This document shows, piece after piece, positions 49,302 through 57,399 of a stretch of 64,000 nucleotides of DNA; within the stretch, counting starts at the first letter, position 1; each line of letters starts with the position of its first letter. Position numbers and translations under genes: made by a program. The stretch comes from JAIQFL01 sp035295745 (GTDB lineage: Bacteria; Acidobacteriota; Terriglobia; Bryobacterales; Bryobacteraceae): the NCBI GenBank assembly GCA_035295745.1, contig DATGIL010000057.1, positions 111,380 to 175,379 of the forward strand. The letters are read 5' to 3'. Below the pieces are notes generated by a model, which worked only from the letters and a program-made list of their open reading frames with translations, was not told the origin of the DNA and did not search any database.

Positions 49302-50390
49302 TTAGAATATCCGAACTGGTCTGGGAGTCGAAGCTACCTGGATGGCGGCGAAGATGGCATCGAGGGCCGAGACCTGAGTCGCGGCGTTGGCGATAGACGC
49401 GGCGCGCGACCAGACGACGCCGAATTGGTGTTCAGCGGTTTGGACGTGGCAGATGCTTTGAGCGTTGGCGTCGAGAAAGACGCGCACCTTGGGCGAAGGA
49501 ATCGCGCTGTATAAAACGGCGAGGTTGCGGCTGAAGATGCCTTTGAACTGGACGGCATCGTTGCCACAGTTCGGTTCGCACCGGTCGTGGAGTATGCCGT
49601 TCTCGTCGGTGAGATGGAGAATGGCTGCCAACGCTATGGATTGAGCGCGGTCCCTTAAAGAGCTGTCAGCCGTTTGGGTAGAGAGGGAGACCAGGCCTCC
49701 TAGAACGACGCCCTGGTTGTAACTCCAGGTGGTGCGGCCATTGTTGCGGCAGGCGGCATCCAACCCGTCGTTGACCAGGTTTTGCGCGTTGATCATGCCA
49801 GAGGCAGCAAACCATTTCCATTCGCGCCCGGCCCACTCGAGGTAACTGGCTCGCCGTTCAGGTTCGCGGGCCAGGCCGGCGAGACGCGCCGCGACGGAGA
49901 GGAATAGCTCGTTGGCGATGGCGTTCTTGTACCGCTTGTCCTTGTTCCACCAGATGCCGCCGCCGCAGGTCTCGTCCCAGCCGGCTGCCATGTCGGCGAA
50001 GATCTGCTCGGCAACTTCAAGGTAGCGAGCGTCGTGAGTCCATTCGTAGGCGTCGAGCCAGGCCAGGGCCCACCAACCTTCGTCGTCGTAAAACTTATTG
50101 AGAAACTTGTGAGCAGAGTTGCGGTCGAAAGTGTTTTCAATAACGGATTTGAGGGCGGAGGAGTGGTTAAGGGTGGAATAACGTACCAGAGCTGTAATAG
50201 CGTTGGCGGCGTTCCACCAGTTCGTAGTCTGCCACAGGCCAGTTTCAGGCGCGTACCATTTCTGGAGGGCTTCCACACCAGCTTTGGCGCAGAACGTGAG
50301 GTCGGTGGTAGCGGTATCAGCCGGCTGAGCGTAGGAGCTGGAGGCCGTGAGCAAAAGCAGAACGCCGACGGGTAAACAGGTTCTGTTCAT
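49302..50390 (-). CDS. Exported GH76-like glycoside hydrolase
   Basis: 362 aa from ATG 50390 (frame open to 50459). Signal peptide MNRTCLPVGVLLLLTASSSYA. The domain is an (alpha/alpha)6 barrel of GH76 type: TTNWWNAANAITALVRYS, then NKFYDDEGWWALAWLDAYEW (paired Asp), then GGGIWWNKDKRYKNAIANEL. GH76 includes alpha-1,6-mannanases. The Asp pair in YDDEGWW is the likely catalytic motif. The product is periplasmic; substrate probably a mannan-like polymer. Confidence 0.8.
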   Translation of the reverse strand: MNRTCLPVGVLLLLTASSSYAQPADTATTDLTFCAKAGVEALQKWYAPETGLWQTTNWWNAANAITALVRYSTLNHSSALKSVIENTFDRNSAHKFLNKFYDDEGWWALAWLDAYEWTHDARYLEVAEQIFADMAAGWDETCGGGIWWNKDKRYKNAIANELFLSVAARLAGLAREPERRASYLEWAGREWKWFAASGMINAQNLVNDGLDAACRNNGRTTWSYNQGVVLGGLVSLSTQTADSSLRDRAQSIALAAILHLTDENGILHDRCEPNCGNDAVQFKGIFSRNLAVLYSAIPSPKVRVFLDANAQSICHVQTAEHQFGVVWSRAASIANAATQVSALDAIFAAIQVASTPRPVRIF

Positions 50391-50551
50391 CGAACGAACA
50401 GGGTACCATTGAAAAAATCGTGTCGAGGACGTTTTGGATCCTGGTCGGTGATAATGCAACGCGTTGCTCCAGGCCGACGAGCATCGGACCAGGTAGCTCG
50501 GTTTGTAGACGCCAGCCCGTAAGAAGGATGGGGCAAGCGAAGGGGCGCATC

Positions 50552-50917
50552 ATGAGACATCGTAACGCTGCCACGGACGCGAGAATCGACAAGGACCAAG
50601 AGCGAATTCTGGGTGAGATCGAGAAGCTCGTGGACAAGGGAGATCGCCGCGTTCCTGAGAAGGACGCCGCACTGGCCTTGATGGTGCGGTTGGTGGAAGA
50701 CTATGAAGAGAAGCGCTACCCTCTTCCGAAGCCGAGCCCTCATGAGATGCTGCTGTACCTCATGGAGCAACGCGGTGCCAAATCAAGCGACCTGGCGCCG
50801 GTTTTCAAATCGAAGGGCTACGCTTCCGACGTGATCAACGGAAAACGCGCCATCAGCCGCGCCATGGCGAAACAACTTGGCGAATTCTTCCATGTCTCGG
50901 GAGATCTCTTCCTCTAA
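50552..50917 (+). CDS. HigA-like antitoxin / XRE-related regulator without toxin neighbour
   Basis: About 121 aa from ATG 50552 (AAGGGG six bases upstream); the frame is open to 50420. The N-terminal helix is charged. The C-terminal HTH reads PSPHEMLLYLMEQRGAKSSD, LAPVFKSKGYASDVINGKRA and ISRAMAKQLGEFFHVSGDLF. This is the HigA arrangement (COG5499-like). A HigB-type toxin normally lies directly upstream; here 50391-50551 holds no such frame, so the gene is orphan, or it may be a stand-alone repressor. Confidence 0.75.
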   Translation: MRHRNAATDARIDKDQERILGEIEKLVDKGDRRVPEKDAALALMVRLVEDYEEKRYPLPKPSPHEMLLYLMEQRGAKSSDLAPVFKSKGYASDVINGKRAISRAMAKQLGEFFHVSGDLFL

Positions 50918-50993
50918 CGCCCTGTCCACATTTCGGGTTCCGATCCGTCTTCCCGGTTGACGCTTCCCCTGGCCATCCTGGCCCTTTGGAATC

Positions 50994-51022
50994 TTGTGGA
51001 GTCGTGCGGTGCGCCATATAAT
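50994..51022 (+). promoter_or_regulatory. Sigma-70-type promoter for citrate synthase gene
   Basis: TTGTGG (50994-50999) and TATAAT (51017-51022) are spaced by exactly 17 bp, and the -10 is perfect. The start of transcription would leave an untranslated leader of about 130 bases before ATG 51156. The leader is GC-rich and may fold (CCGCATGGTGCGACCGGTGT and following), but no known riboswitch is recognised. Confidence 0.5.
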
Positions 51023-51155
51023 GGTCGCGAGTCGAATCTGCAACCGCATGGTGCGACCGGTGTCGGCCTCAGGGGCGCCCGGCCGCAGACCCCCTGCAAG
51101 TAGATGTGGACACCGCGCCGGAAGACGCAGGCGCCAGTGAATAGAGAGGATACCT

Positions 51156-52472
51156 ATGGGAAATGAAGCCTTAAGCATTCTCGACAAGCGAACCCAGCAC
51201 ACCTATGAGATTCCCGTGGAAGACGGCACAATCCGGGCAATGGACCTGCGACAGATCAAGACGGAGGCTGACGATTTCGGCCTTATGACCTACGACCCGG
51301 CGTTTATGAACACGGGGTCGTGCCGAAGCTCCATCACGTTCATCGACGGCGATAAAGGCATCCTGCGCTATCGCGGTTATCCGATCGAGCAGCTTGCGGA
51401 AAAGTGCACATTCCTCGAAGTGGCCTATCTGCTGCTCTTCGGCGATCTGCCTACCGAGCCGCAACTCAAAGAGTGGAAGTACCGCATCACGCACCACACG
51501 ATGATCCACGAAACTACCAAAAAGTTCCTGGAAGGATTTCGTTACGATGCGCACCCGATGGGCATGTTCATCAGCACGGTGGCCGCACTCTCGACGGTGT
51601 ATCCGGATGCGCGGCATGTATTGGATCCCGCGTCGCGCGACCTGCAGATCTGCCGGCTGATCGGCAAGGTTCCCACGATCGCCGCGTACACCTATCGTCA
51701 CAGCCTCGGTTTTCCCTACGTCTATCCCGACAACGATCTTGGCTATGCCGAGAACTTCATGAACATGCTCTGGCGCATGATGGAGCCCAAGTATACGGCT
51801 AATCCGGTACTGGCGCGGGCGCTCGATATCCTCTTTATTCTGCACGCCGATCACGAACAGAACTGCAGCACCAACGTGATGCGTTCGGTGGGAAGCGCGC
51901 AGGCCGATCCGTTCGTCTCGACAGCCGCTGCAGCGGCGGCCCTCTCCGGCCCGCTGCATGGCGGAGCCAACGAGGAAGTGCTGCGCATGCTGGACCAGAT
52001 CGGATCGAAGGATAAGGTGCCGGCGTATATCGCGGAGATCAAAGCGGGCCGCGGGCGCCTCATGGGCTTCGGGCATCGCGTTTACAAGAACTACGATCCA
52101 CGCGCGCGCATCATCAAATGGGCGGCGGACAGCGTCTTCGAAGTGACCGGGCGGAATCCGAAGTTGGAGATCGCGCTGGAGCTCGAGCGAATCGCACTGG
52201 AAGACGAGTACTTCGTGAAGCGCAAACTGTACCCCAACGTGGACTTCTACTCAGGCATCATGTACCAGGCGATGGGCTTCAGGCCGGAGATGTTCACGGT
52301 GTTGTTCGCGATTCCGCGCACCGTGGGCTGGCTGGCGCAGTGGCAGGAACTGATTTGTGATCCTGAGCAGAAGATCGCTCGTCCACGCCAGGTCTACACC
52401 GGACACGGAGAGCGGCAGTTCGTGCCGAGGGAGAATCGCGTAGAGGCGAGCACACCGGCGCCTCGCACGTAA
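51156..52472 (+). CDS. gltA: Citrate synthase
   Basis: 438 aa, type II (hexameric) length. Starts after GAGAGGATACCT. Catalytic residues are seen: His in ILFILHADHEQNCSTN, His in MGFGHRVYKNYDP and Asp in YPNVDFYSGIMY. The N-terminal region has the beta-sandwich cap and FIDGDKGILRYRGYPIEQLA. It condenses acetyl-CoA with oxaloacetate as first step of the TCA cycle. A short gap (26 bp) leads to the MetE-like gene; the phosphoketolase and acetate kinase genes follow. Confidence 0.97.
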   Translation: MGNEALSILDKRTQHTYEIPVEDGTIRAMDLRQIKTEADDFGLMTYDPAFMNTGSCRSSITFIDGDKGILRYRGYPIEQLAEKCTFLEVAYLLLFGDLPTEPQLKEWKYRITHHTMIHETTKKFLEGFRYDAHPMGMFISTVAALSTVYPDARHVLDPASRDLQICRLIGKVPTIAAYTYRHSLGFPYVYPDNDLGYAENFMNMLWRMMEPKYTANPVLARALDILFILHADHEQNCSTNVMRSVGSAQADPFVSTAAAAAALSGPLHGGANEEVLRMLDQIGSKDKVPAYIAEIKAGRGRLMGFGHRVYKNYDPRARIIKWAADSVFEVTGRNPKLEIALELERIALEDEYFVKRKLYPNVDFYSGIMYQAMGFRPEMFTVLFAIPRTVGWLAQWQELICDPEQKIARPRQVYTGHGERQFVPRENRVEASTPAPRT

Positions 52473-52498
52473 TTACGATTTGCCTGTCAGGAGGGCCG

Positions 52499-53701
52499 AT
52501 GTTCACCGCAACCGCCGATCTGGTTCTGCCCAGCACGACGACGGGATCGTTCCCCCGCCCGCGTTGGTTCGACGTGAGCATGTGGGGCCGTCCGCTCGAT
52601 ACCTGCATGCTCGACGTCCGCTTCCGCGAAAAGTTTCAGGACGCCATGGCCGTGGTGATCAGCGATCAGGAGCGCGCCGGCCTCGACATTCTGACGCATG
52701 GCGACTTGCACGTGGACGAGGACATGGCCGGGAGGGCTTGGCACCACTATCCCTTGCAGCGCTGGGCGGGTTTCGAGGGCGATCACCTGCAGCCCGAGGA
52801 GACTACCGCGCCGTGGCTCCACTACCCACCCGGCACCCTGTTGAACGAGATCTATACCGGATGGCGCTGGCCGCACGTGGTGGACAAAATCGAGCATCGC
52901 CCGCTCGACTATCCCAAGCTGTGGCGCCTGGCACAAGGCCGCACGCAGAAGCCGGTGAAATTCGGGACCTGCTGTTCGCAGGTGATGGCACTCTTTCTCG
53001 ACATTCACACGCCGAAGTACCACGACAAGCGACAGGTGATCTGGGACATGGCGGAGGCGATGAATCGCGAGCTCCTGGCGCTGCGGGACGCCGGCTGCCG
53101 CTGCATTCAGATCGAAGAGCCCACTTTTCACTTCATGGCCAACACGTACGGCAAAGACCATGACGAAGTGAAGTTTATGGTGGACGCTTTTAATCGCGAG
53201 GTGCAGGGCCTGGACGACGTGGAGCTGTGGATCCACACCTGTTGGGGCAATCCGAACATGCAGCGCGTGATGGAAGACACGAGCTACGCCAACTCCATCG
53301 AAATCTACCTGGAGCGGTGCCGCGGCGACGTCTGGACTCTGGAGATGAAGGACCGCGGCCAGCAGGACATCGAGCTCTTCGAGCCGTTCAAGCACGATCT
53401 CAAGAAGAAGATCTGCATCGGCACGGTGAGTCACCGCGTGCTGCAGGCGGATCGTCCGGAGGATGTCGCGGCGGAGATTCGCAAGGCACTGCGCTACATT
53501 CCAGCCGAGCGGCTGATCGTTTCGAGCGACTGCGGCTTCGGGCGCCAGGGATGCAATCGCGAGATCGCGTTCTACAAGGCGAGTGCGATTGCGCAAGGCG
53601 CGAACATCGTGCGGCGGGAGTTGGGACTTCCGGAAAAGTATGTGCCGGCCGCCGACCCCGCGTTACAAATCGATGTCGTTCCGGGACGCGGGAGGCACTG
53701 A
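52499..53701 (+). CDS. MetE C-terminal-domain-like (cobalamin-independent methionine synthase family) protein
   Basis: 400 aa, a lone catalytic domain without the MetE N-terminal half. Zinc ligands of the family are in place: His246-x-Cys248 in WIHTCWG, Glu282 in WTLEMKDRG and Cys345 in SSDCGFGRQG. The N-terminal TTTGSFPRP is the usual opening of this domain. Such stand-alone proteins transfer methyl groups from methylcobalamin or other donors, or degrade substrates (e.g. MesD-like, epoxyalkane CoM transferases). The reaction here is unknown. It lies 26 bp after gltA. Confidence 0.85.
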   Translation: MFTATADLVLPSTTTGSFPRPRWFDVSMWGRPLDTCMLDVRFREKFQDAMAVVISDQERAGLDILTHGDLHVDEDMAGRAWHHYPLQRWAGFEGDHLQPEETTAPWLHYPPGTLLNEIYTGWRWPHVVDKIEHRPLDYPKLWRLAQGRTQKPVKFGTCCSQVMALFLDIHTPKYHDKRQVIWDMAEAMNRELLALRDAGCRCIQIEEPTFHFMANTYGKDHDEVKFMVDAFNREVQGLDDVELWIHTCWGNPNMQRVMEDTSYANSIEIYLERCRGDVWTLEMKDRGQQDIELFEPFKHDLKKKICIGTVSHRVLQADRPEDVAAEIRKALRYIPAERLIVSSDCGFGRQGCNREIAFYKASAIAQGANIVRRELGLPEKYVPAADPALQIDVVPGRGRH

Positions 53702-53797
53702 CAGGCGAGAGAAAAGTATAGCAACGTCCGAATTCGCACAATCTTCACGCGCCCGCCGCCATTCCCATGCCATCCTGACTCATAGGAGAACATGCGA

Positions 53798-56164
53798 ATG
53801 GAACAGCCGGAAATCCTGTCGCGGGAGGAAGTGCGCAAGCTGGATGCTTACTGGCGTGCGGCCAACTATCTGTCGGTTGGACAGATTTATCTTCGCGACA
53901 ATCCGCTCTTGACCGAGCCCCTGAAGCTGGAACACATTAAAGCGCGACTGCTCGGCCACTGGGGCACGACGCCCGGACTGAACTTCATCTACGTTCATTG
54001 CAATCGCGTCATCAAGAAGTACGACCTGAACATGCTCTATATCGCAGGGCCCGGCCACGGCGGGCCCGGCATGGTCGCCAACACCTATCTGGAGGGTACG
54101 TACAGCGAGATCTATCCGAACGTCTCGCAGACTGTGGATGGAATGAAGCGGCTGTTTACGCAGTTCTCTTATCCAGGAGGGATTCCGAGTCACGCCGCAC
54201 CGGAAACGCCGGGCTCAATTCACGAGGGCGGAGAACTCGGATACGCGCTGCTTCACGGATATGGCGCGGTGTTCGACAATCCCGACCTGTTGGTGTGTTG
54301 CGTGATAGGCGATGGTGAGGCGGAAACGGGCGCACTCGCTACGAGCTGGCATTCGAACAAGTTCCTGAATCCGGCGCGCGATGGCGCCGTGATTCCGATC
54401 CTGCACCTGAATGGATATAAAATCGCCGGGCCGACGGTGCTGGCGCGGATTCCCAAAGAGGAGCTTACGGACTTATTCGCGGGTTACGGCTACAAGCCTT
54501 ATTTTGTGGAGGGCGACGATCCCCCGAAGATGCATCAGCAGATGGCGAAGGTGATGGAAGACGTGCTGGCCGACATTCGAGGCATTCAGAAGGCGGCACG
54601 TCAGGATGGCAACACTGAGCGGCCCATGTGGCCGATGATCGTGTTGCGCTCGCCCAAGGGCTGGACCGGTCCGAAAATCGTCGACGGGAAGCAGGTGGAA
54701 GGTACGTTCCGCGCGCATCAAGTGCCAGTGGATAATTTTAGGGCGAAGCCCGAGCATCTCAAGATTCTCGAAGACTGGATGAAAAGCTATCGGCCGGAGG
54801 AATTGTTCGACAAGACGGGCAAGCTGCTTCCGGAGCTGGCAGAAATGGCGCCCGCGAAGGAACGCCGCATGGGCGCGAATCCGCACACCAATGGCGGGAT
54901 TCTGCTCAAGGATCTGCAGATGCCCGACTTTCGCGACTATGCAGTGGACGTGCCGAAGCCGGGGGTGGTCATCGGGGAAGCTACGCGCGTGATGGGAAAC
55001 CTGCTGCGCGATGTCATGAAGGACAACGTGTCGTCCGCCAACTTCCGTGTGATGGGGCCGGACGAGACCGCTTCCAATCGTCTGGCTGCGCTGTTTGACG
55101 TGACCGATCGCGTCTCGGAAGCAGAGATTCTGCCCACCGACGATCACGTCTCGCGCGACGGCCGCGTCATGGAGGTCCTCAGTGAGCACATGTGCCAGGG
55201 ATGGCTGGAAGGCTACCTGCTCACGGGCCGTCACGGCTTCTTCTCCTGCTACGAGGGGTTCATTCACATCATCGACTCGATGTTCAATCAGCACGCGAAG
55301 TGGCTGAAAGTCACGCGGCATCTTCCGTGGCGCAGACCGATTGCATCGCTGAATTACCTCTTGACCTCGCATGTCTGGCGGCAGGATCACAACGGCTTCA
55401 GCCATCAGGATCCAGGCTTTATCGATCACGTGGTGAACAAGAAAGCCGACGTCGTGCGCGTCTACCTGCCACCGGACGCCAACACGTTGCTCTCGGTAAC
55501 CGACCACTGCCTGCGAAGCCGCAACTATGTGAACGTCATCGTGGCCGGCAAACAGCCCGCCCTGCAGTACCTGAGCATGGACGCGGCGATCAAGCATTGC
55601 AGCTTCGGCATCGGCATCTGGGAGTGGGCCAGCAACGACTTCGGATCCGAGCCAGACGTGGTGATGGCGTGCTGCGGGGACGTTCCGACGCTGGAGACGT
55701 TGGCGGCTGTGGACTACTTGCGCCGGGCCGTACCCGACCTTAAGATTCGCGTGGTGAACGTGGTGGACCTGATGACGTTACAGCCCTCCAGCGAACATCC
55801 GCACGGCCTCTCGGATCGGGATTTCGACTCGCTCTTCACCAAGGACAAACCGGTCGTTTTCGCGTTCCACGGATATCCCTGGCTGATCCATCGCCTCACC
55901 TACCGGCGCACTAATCACGCCAACGTGCACGTGCGCGGATACAAAGAGGAGGGGACCACGACCACGCCATTCGACATGACGGTGCTCAACGATCTGGACC
56001 GGTTCCATCTGGCGATGGACGTGATCGATCGCGTGCCCAGACTGCAAACCGTGGCGGCGCATCAGAAACAATTTCTGCGCGAAAAGCTGATCGACCACAA
56101 ACAGTACATCGTCAGGTACGGCGACGATATGCCGGAGATCCGCGACTGGCACTGGCCCGAGTAG
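53798..56164 (+). CDS. xfp: Phosphoketolase (D-xylulose/D-fructose 6-phosphate)
   Basis: 789 aa. Two ATGs lie close together; 53798 has AGGAGA nine bases upstream, the other (53792) three. The thiamine-diphosphate domain shows VIGDGEAETGALATSWHSNK (Asp172), and the early block GPGHGGPGMVANTYLEG is typical. Later DPGFIDHVVNKKADVVRVYL and VMACCGDVPTLETLAAVDYL match. It cleaves xylulose 5-P or fructose 6-P with phosphate to acetyl phosphate plus GAP or erythrose 4-P. The acetate kinase gene follows one base after the stop, so acetyl phosphate is made into acetate and ATP. Confidence 0.95.
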   Translation: MEQPEILSREEVRKLDAYWRAANYLSVGQIYLRDNPLLTEPLKLEHIKARLLGHWGTTPGLNFIYVHCNRVIKKYDLNMLYIAGPGHGGPGMVANTYLEGTYSEIYPNVSQTVDGMKRLFTQFSYPGGIPSHAAPETPGSIHEGGELGYALLHGYGAVFDNPDLLVCCVIGDGEAETGALATSWHSNKFLNPARDGAVIPILHLNGYKIAGPTVLARIPKEELTDLFAGYGYKPYFVEGDDPPKMHQQMAKVMEDVLADIRGIQKAARQDGNTERPMWPMIVLRSPKGWTGPKIVDGKQVEGTFRAHQVPVDNFRAKPEHLKILEDWMKSYRPEELFDKTGKLLPELAEMAPAKERRMGANPHTNGGILLKDLQMPDFRDYAVDVPKPGVVIGEATRVMGNLLRDVMKDNVSSANFRVMGPDETASNRLAALFDVTDRVSEAEILPTDDHVSRDGRVMEVLSEHMCQGWLEGYLLTGRHGFFSCYEGFIHIIDSMFNQHAKWLKVTRHLPWRRPIASLNYLLTSHVWRQDHNGFSHQDPGFIDHVVNKKADVVRVYLPPDANTLLSVTDHCLRSRNYVNVIVAGKQPALQYLSMDAAIKHCSFGIGIWEWASNDFGSEPDVVMACCGDVPTLETLAAVDYLRRAVPDLKIRVVNVVDLMTLQPSSEHPHGLSDRDFDSLFTKDKPVVFAFHGYPWLIHRLTYRRTNHANVHVRGYKEEGTTTTPFDMTVLNDLDRFHLAMDVIDRVPRLQTVAAHQKQFLREKLIDHKQYIVRYGDDMPEIRDWHWPE

Positions 56165-56165
56165 C

Positions 56166-57395
56166 ATGAACATCCTGGTCATCAACGGCGGATCGAGCAG
56201 CCTGAAGGCAACGCTTCGCCAGTTGCCGGACGGCCCACTTCCGGAGCGGGCGCCGGCGCCGCTTTGGGACGCGCAGGCGGATTGGGGACGCCATCCCGGT
56301 AAGGCCCAGACTCGTGTGCGGACCTCGCAAGGCGAGTCCGAAAACGAGATCGCGATTCAATCCCATGCCGAGGTGCTGCGTCCCGTGATCGAATCAATCT
56401 GGAGCGGACCGTCCAAACTGCTAGACGATCCGCAGCAGATTGCAGTGATCGGTCATCGTGTGGTGCACGGCGGCAAGGCGTTCCAAGAGACCACGCGGAT
56501 CACGGCGGACGTTCGGGAGGAGATCCGCAAGTATTGCGAGTTTGCACCGGAACACAATCGTCTGGAACTGGAGGCGATTGAGGAGTCGGAGCAGATCTTC
56601 GGGCCCAACGTGCCGCAGATTGCGGTCTTCGATACCGCATTCCATACGTCCATGCCGCAGGCGGCCACCGTCTACCCGGGGCCCTACGATTGGTACGAGA
56701 AGGGCATCCGGCGGTACGGGTTTCACGGCATCAATCACCAGTACGTCTCGCGGCGGGCGACGGAGATTTTGGGTCGCGGCCCTGATGGATTGCGGTTGGT
56801 GAGCTGTCACCTGGGGAACGGTGCATCGCTGGCGGCGGTGCGGTCTGGCAAGAGCGTCGATACCACGATGGGATTTACGCCGCTCGAAGGCCTGATGATG
56901 GGGACGCGTTCGGGGTCGGTCGATCCGGGAATTCTCATCTATCTGGTGCGCCACCAGGGCCTGGCTGCGGACGAGTTGGACCGCCTGCTGAATCGGGATT
57001 CCGGGTTGAAGGGAGTGTCGGGTATCTCGGGAGACATGCGGGAGGTCCTCGCGGGCAGGGACAGAGGCGATGAGCGGGCCCGCCTCGCTTTCGACGTGTA
57101 CACGCACCGTCTCTGCCGCGAGATTGGCGGGATGGTGGCGTCACTCGGCGGGTTGGACGCGGTCATCTTCACCGCCGGTATCGGGGAGAACAGTCCGCCG
57201 GTACGGACGGCGGTCTGCGAACGGCTGGCATTCTGGGGCATCCGGCTGGATGCCGAGAAGAACGAGCATCCGCAGGTGGACTCCGATATCGCGGCGGCCG
57301 ATTCGCCGGTCCGCGTGCTGGTCATTCGCGCCGATGAGGATTGGGAGATCGCCCGCGAGTGTCACCGGATCATAACCGCCGGTCAGAAGGGGTGA
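56166..57395 (+). CDS. ackA: Acetate kinase
   Basis: 409 aa; ATG one base after the phosphoketolase stop. ASKHA fold: NGGSSSLKA (adenylate/phosphate loop near residue 7), HRVVHGG (about 97-103), DTAFHTSMP, GFHGINHQYVS, CHLGNGASLAAV, GFTPLEGLMMGTRSGSVDP and FTAGIGENS. It converts acetyl phosphate and ADP to acetate and ATP, completing the phosphoketolase bypass. An Arg/Gln-rich stretch at about 40-65 (RHPGKAQTRVRTSQGE) is less conserved. The pair forms a two-gene operon. Confidence 0.96.
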   Translation: MNILVINGGSSSLKATLRQLPDGPLPERAPAPLWDAQADWGRHPGKAQTRVRTSQGESENEIAIQSHAEVLRPVIESIWSGPSKLLDDPQQIAVIGHRVVHGGKAFQETTRITADVREEIRKYCEFAPEHNRLELEAIEESEQIFGPNVPQIAVFDTAFHTSMPQAATVYPGPYDWYEKGIRRYGFHGINHQYVSRRATEILGRGPDGLRLVSCHLGNGASLAAVRSGKSVDTTMGFTPLEGLMMGTRSGSVDPGILIYLVRHQGLAADELDRLLNRDSGLKGVSGISGDMREVLAGRDRGDERARLAFDVYTHRLCREIGGMVASLGGLDAVIFTAGIGENSPPVRTAVCERLAFWGIRLDAEKNEHPQVDSDIAAADSPVRVLVIRADEDWEIARECHRIITAGQKG

Positions 57396-57399
57396 GGCC

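Noticed and set aside
50918..51155. tRNA or small RNA gene upstream of citrate synthase
   Set aside because: No cloverleaf or T-loop sequence (GGTTCRANYCC) is present; a promoter and leader explain it.
52473..52498. SAM or cobalamin riboswitch before the MetE-like gene
   Set aside because: Only 26 bases separate it from citrate synthase, too short for any known riboswitch.
54473..55597. 374-aa minus frame opposite phosphoketolase
   Set aside because: No family pattern, the coding strand is unmistakably phosphoketolase.
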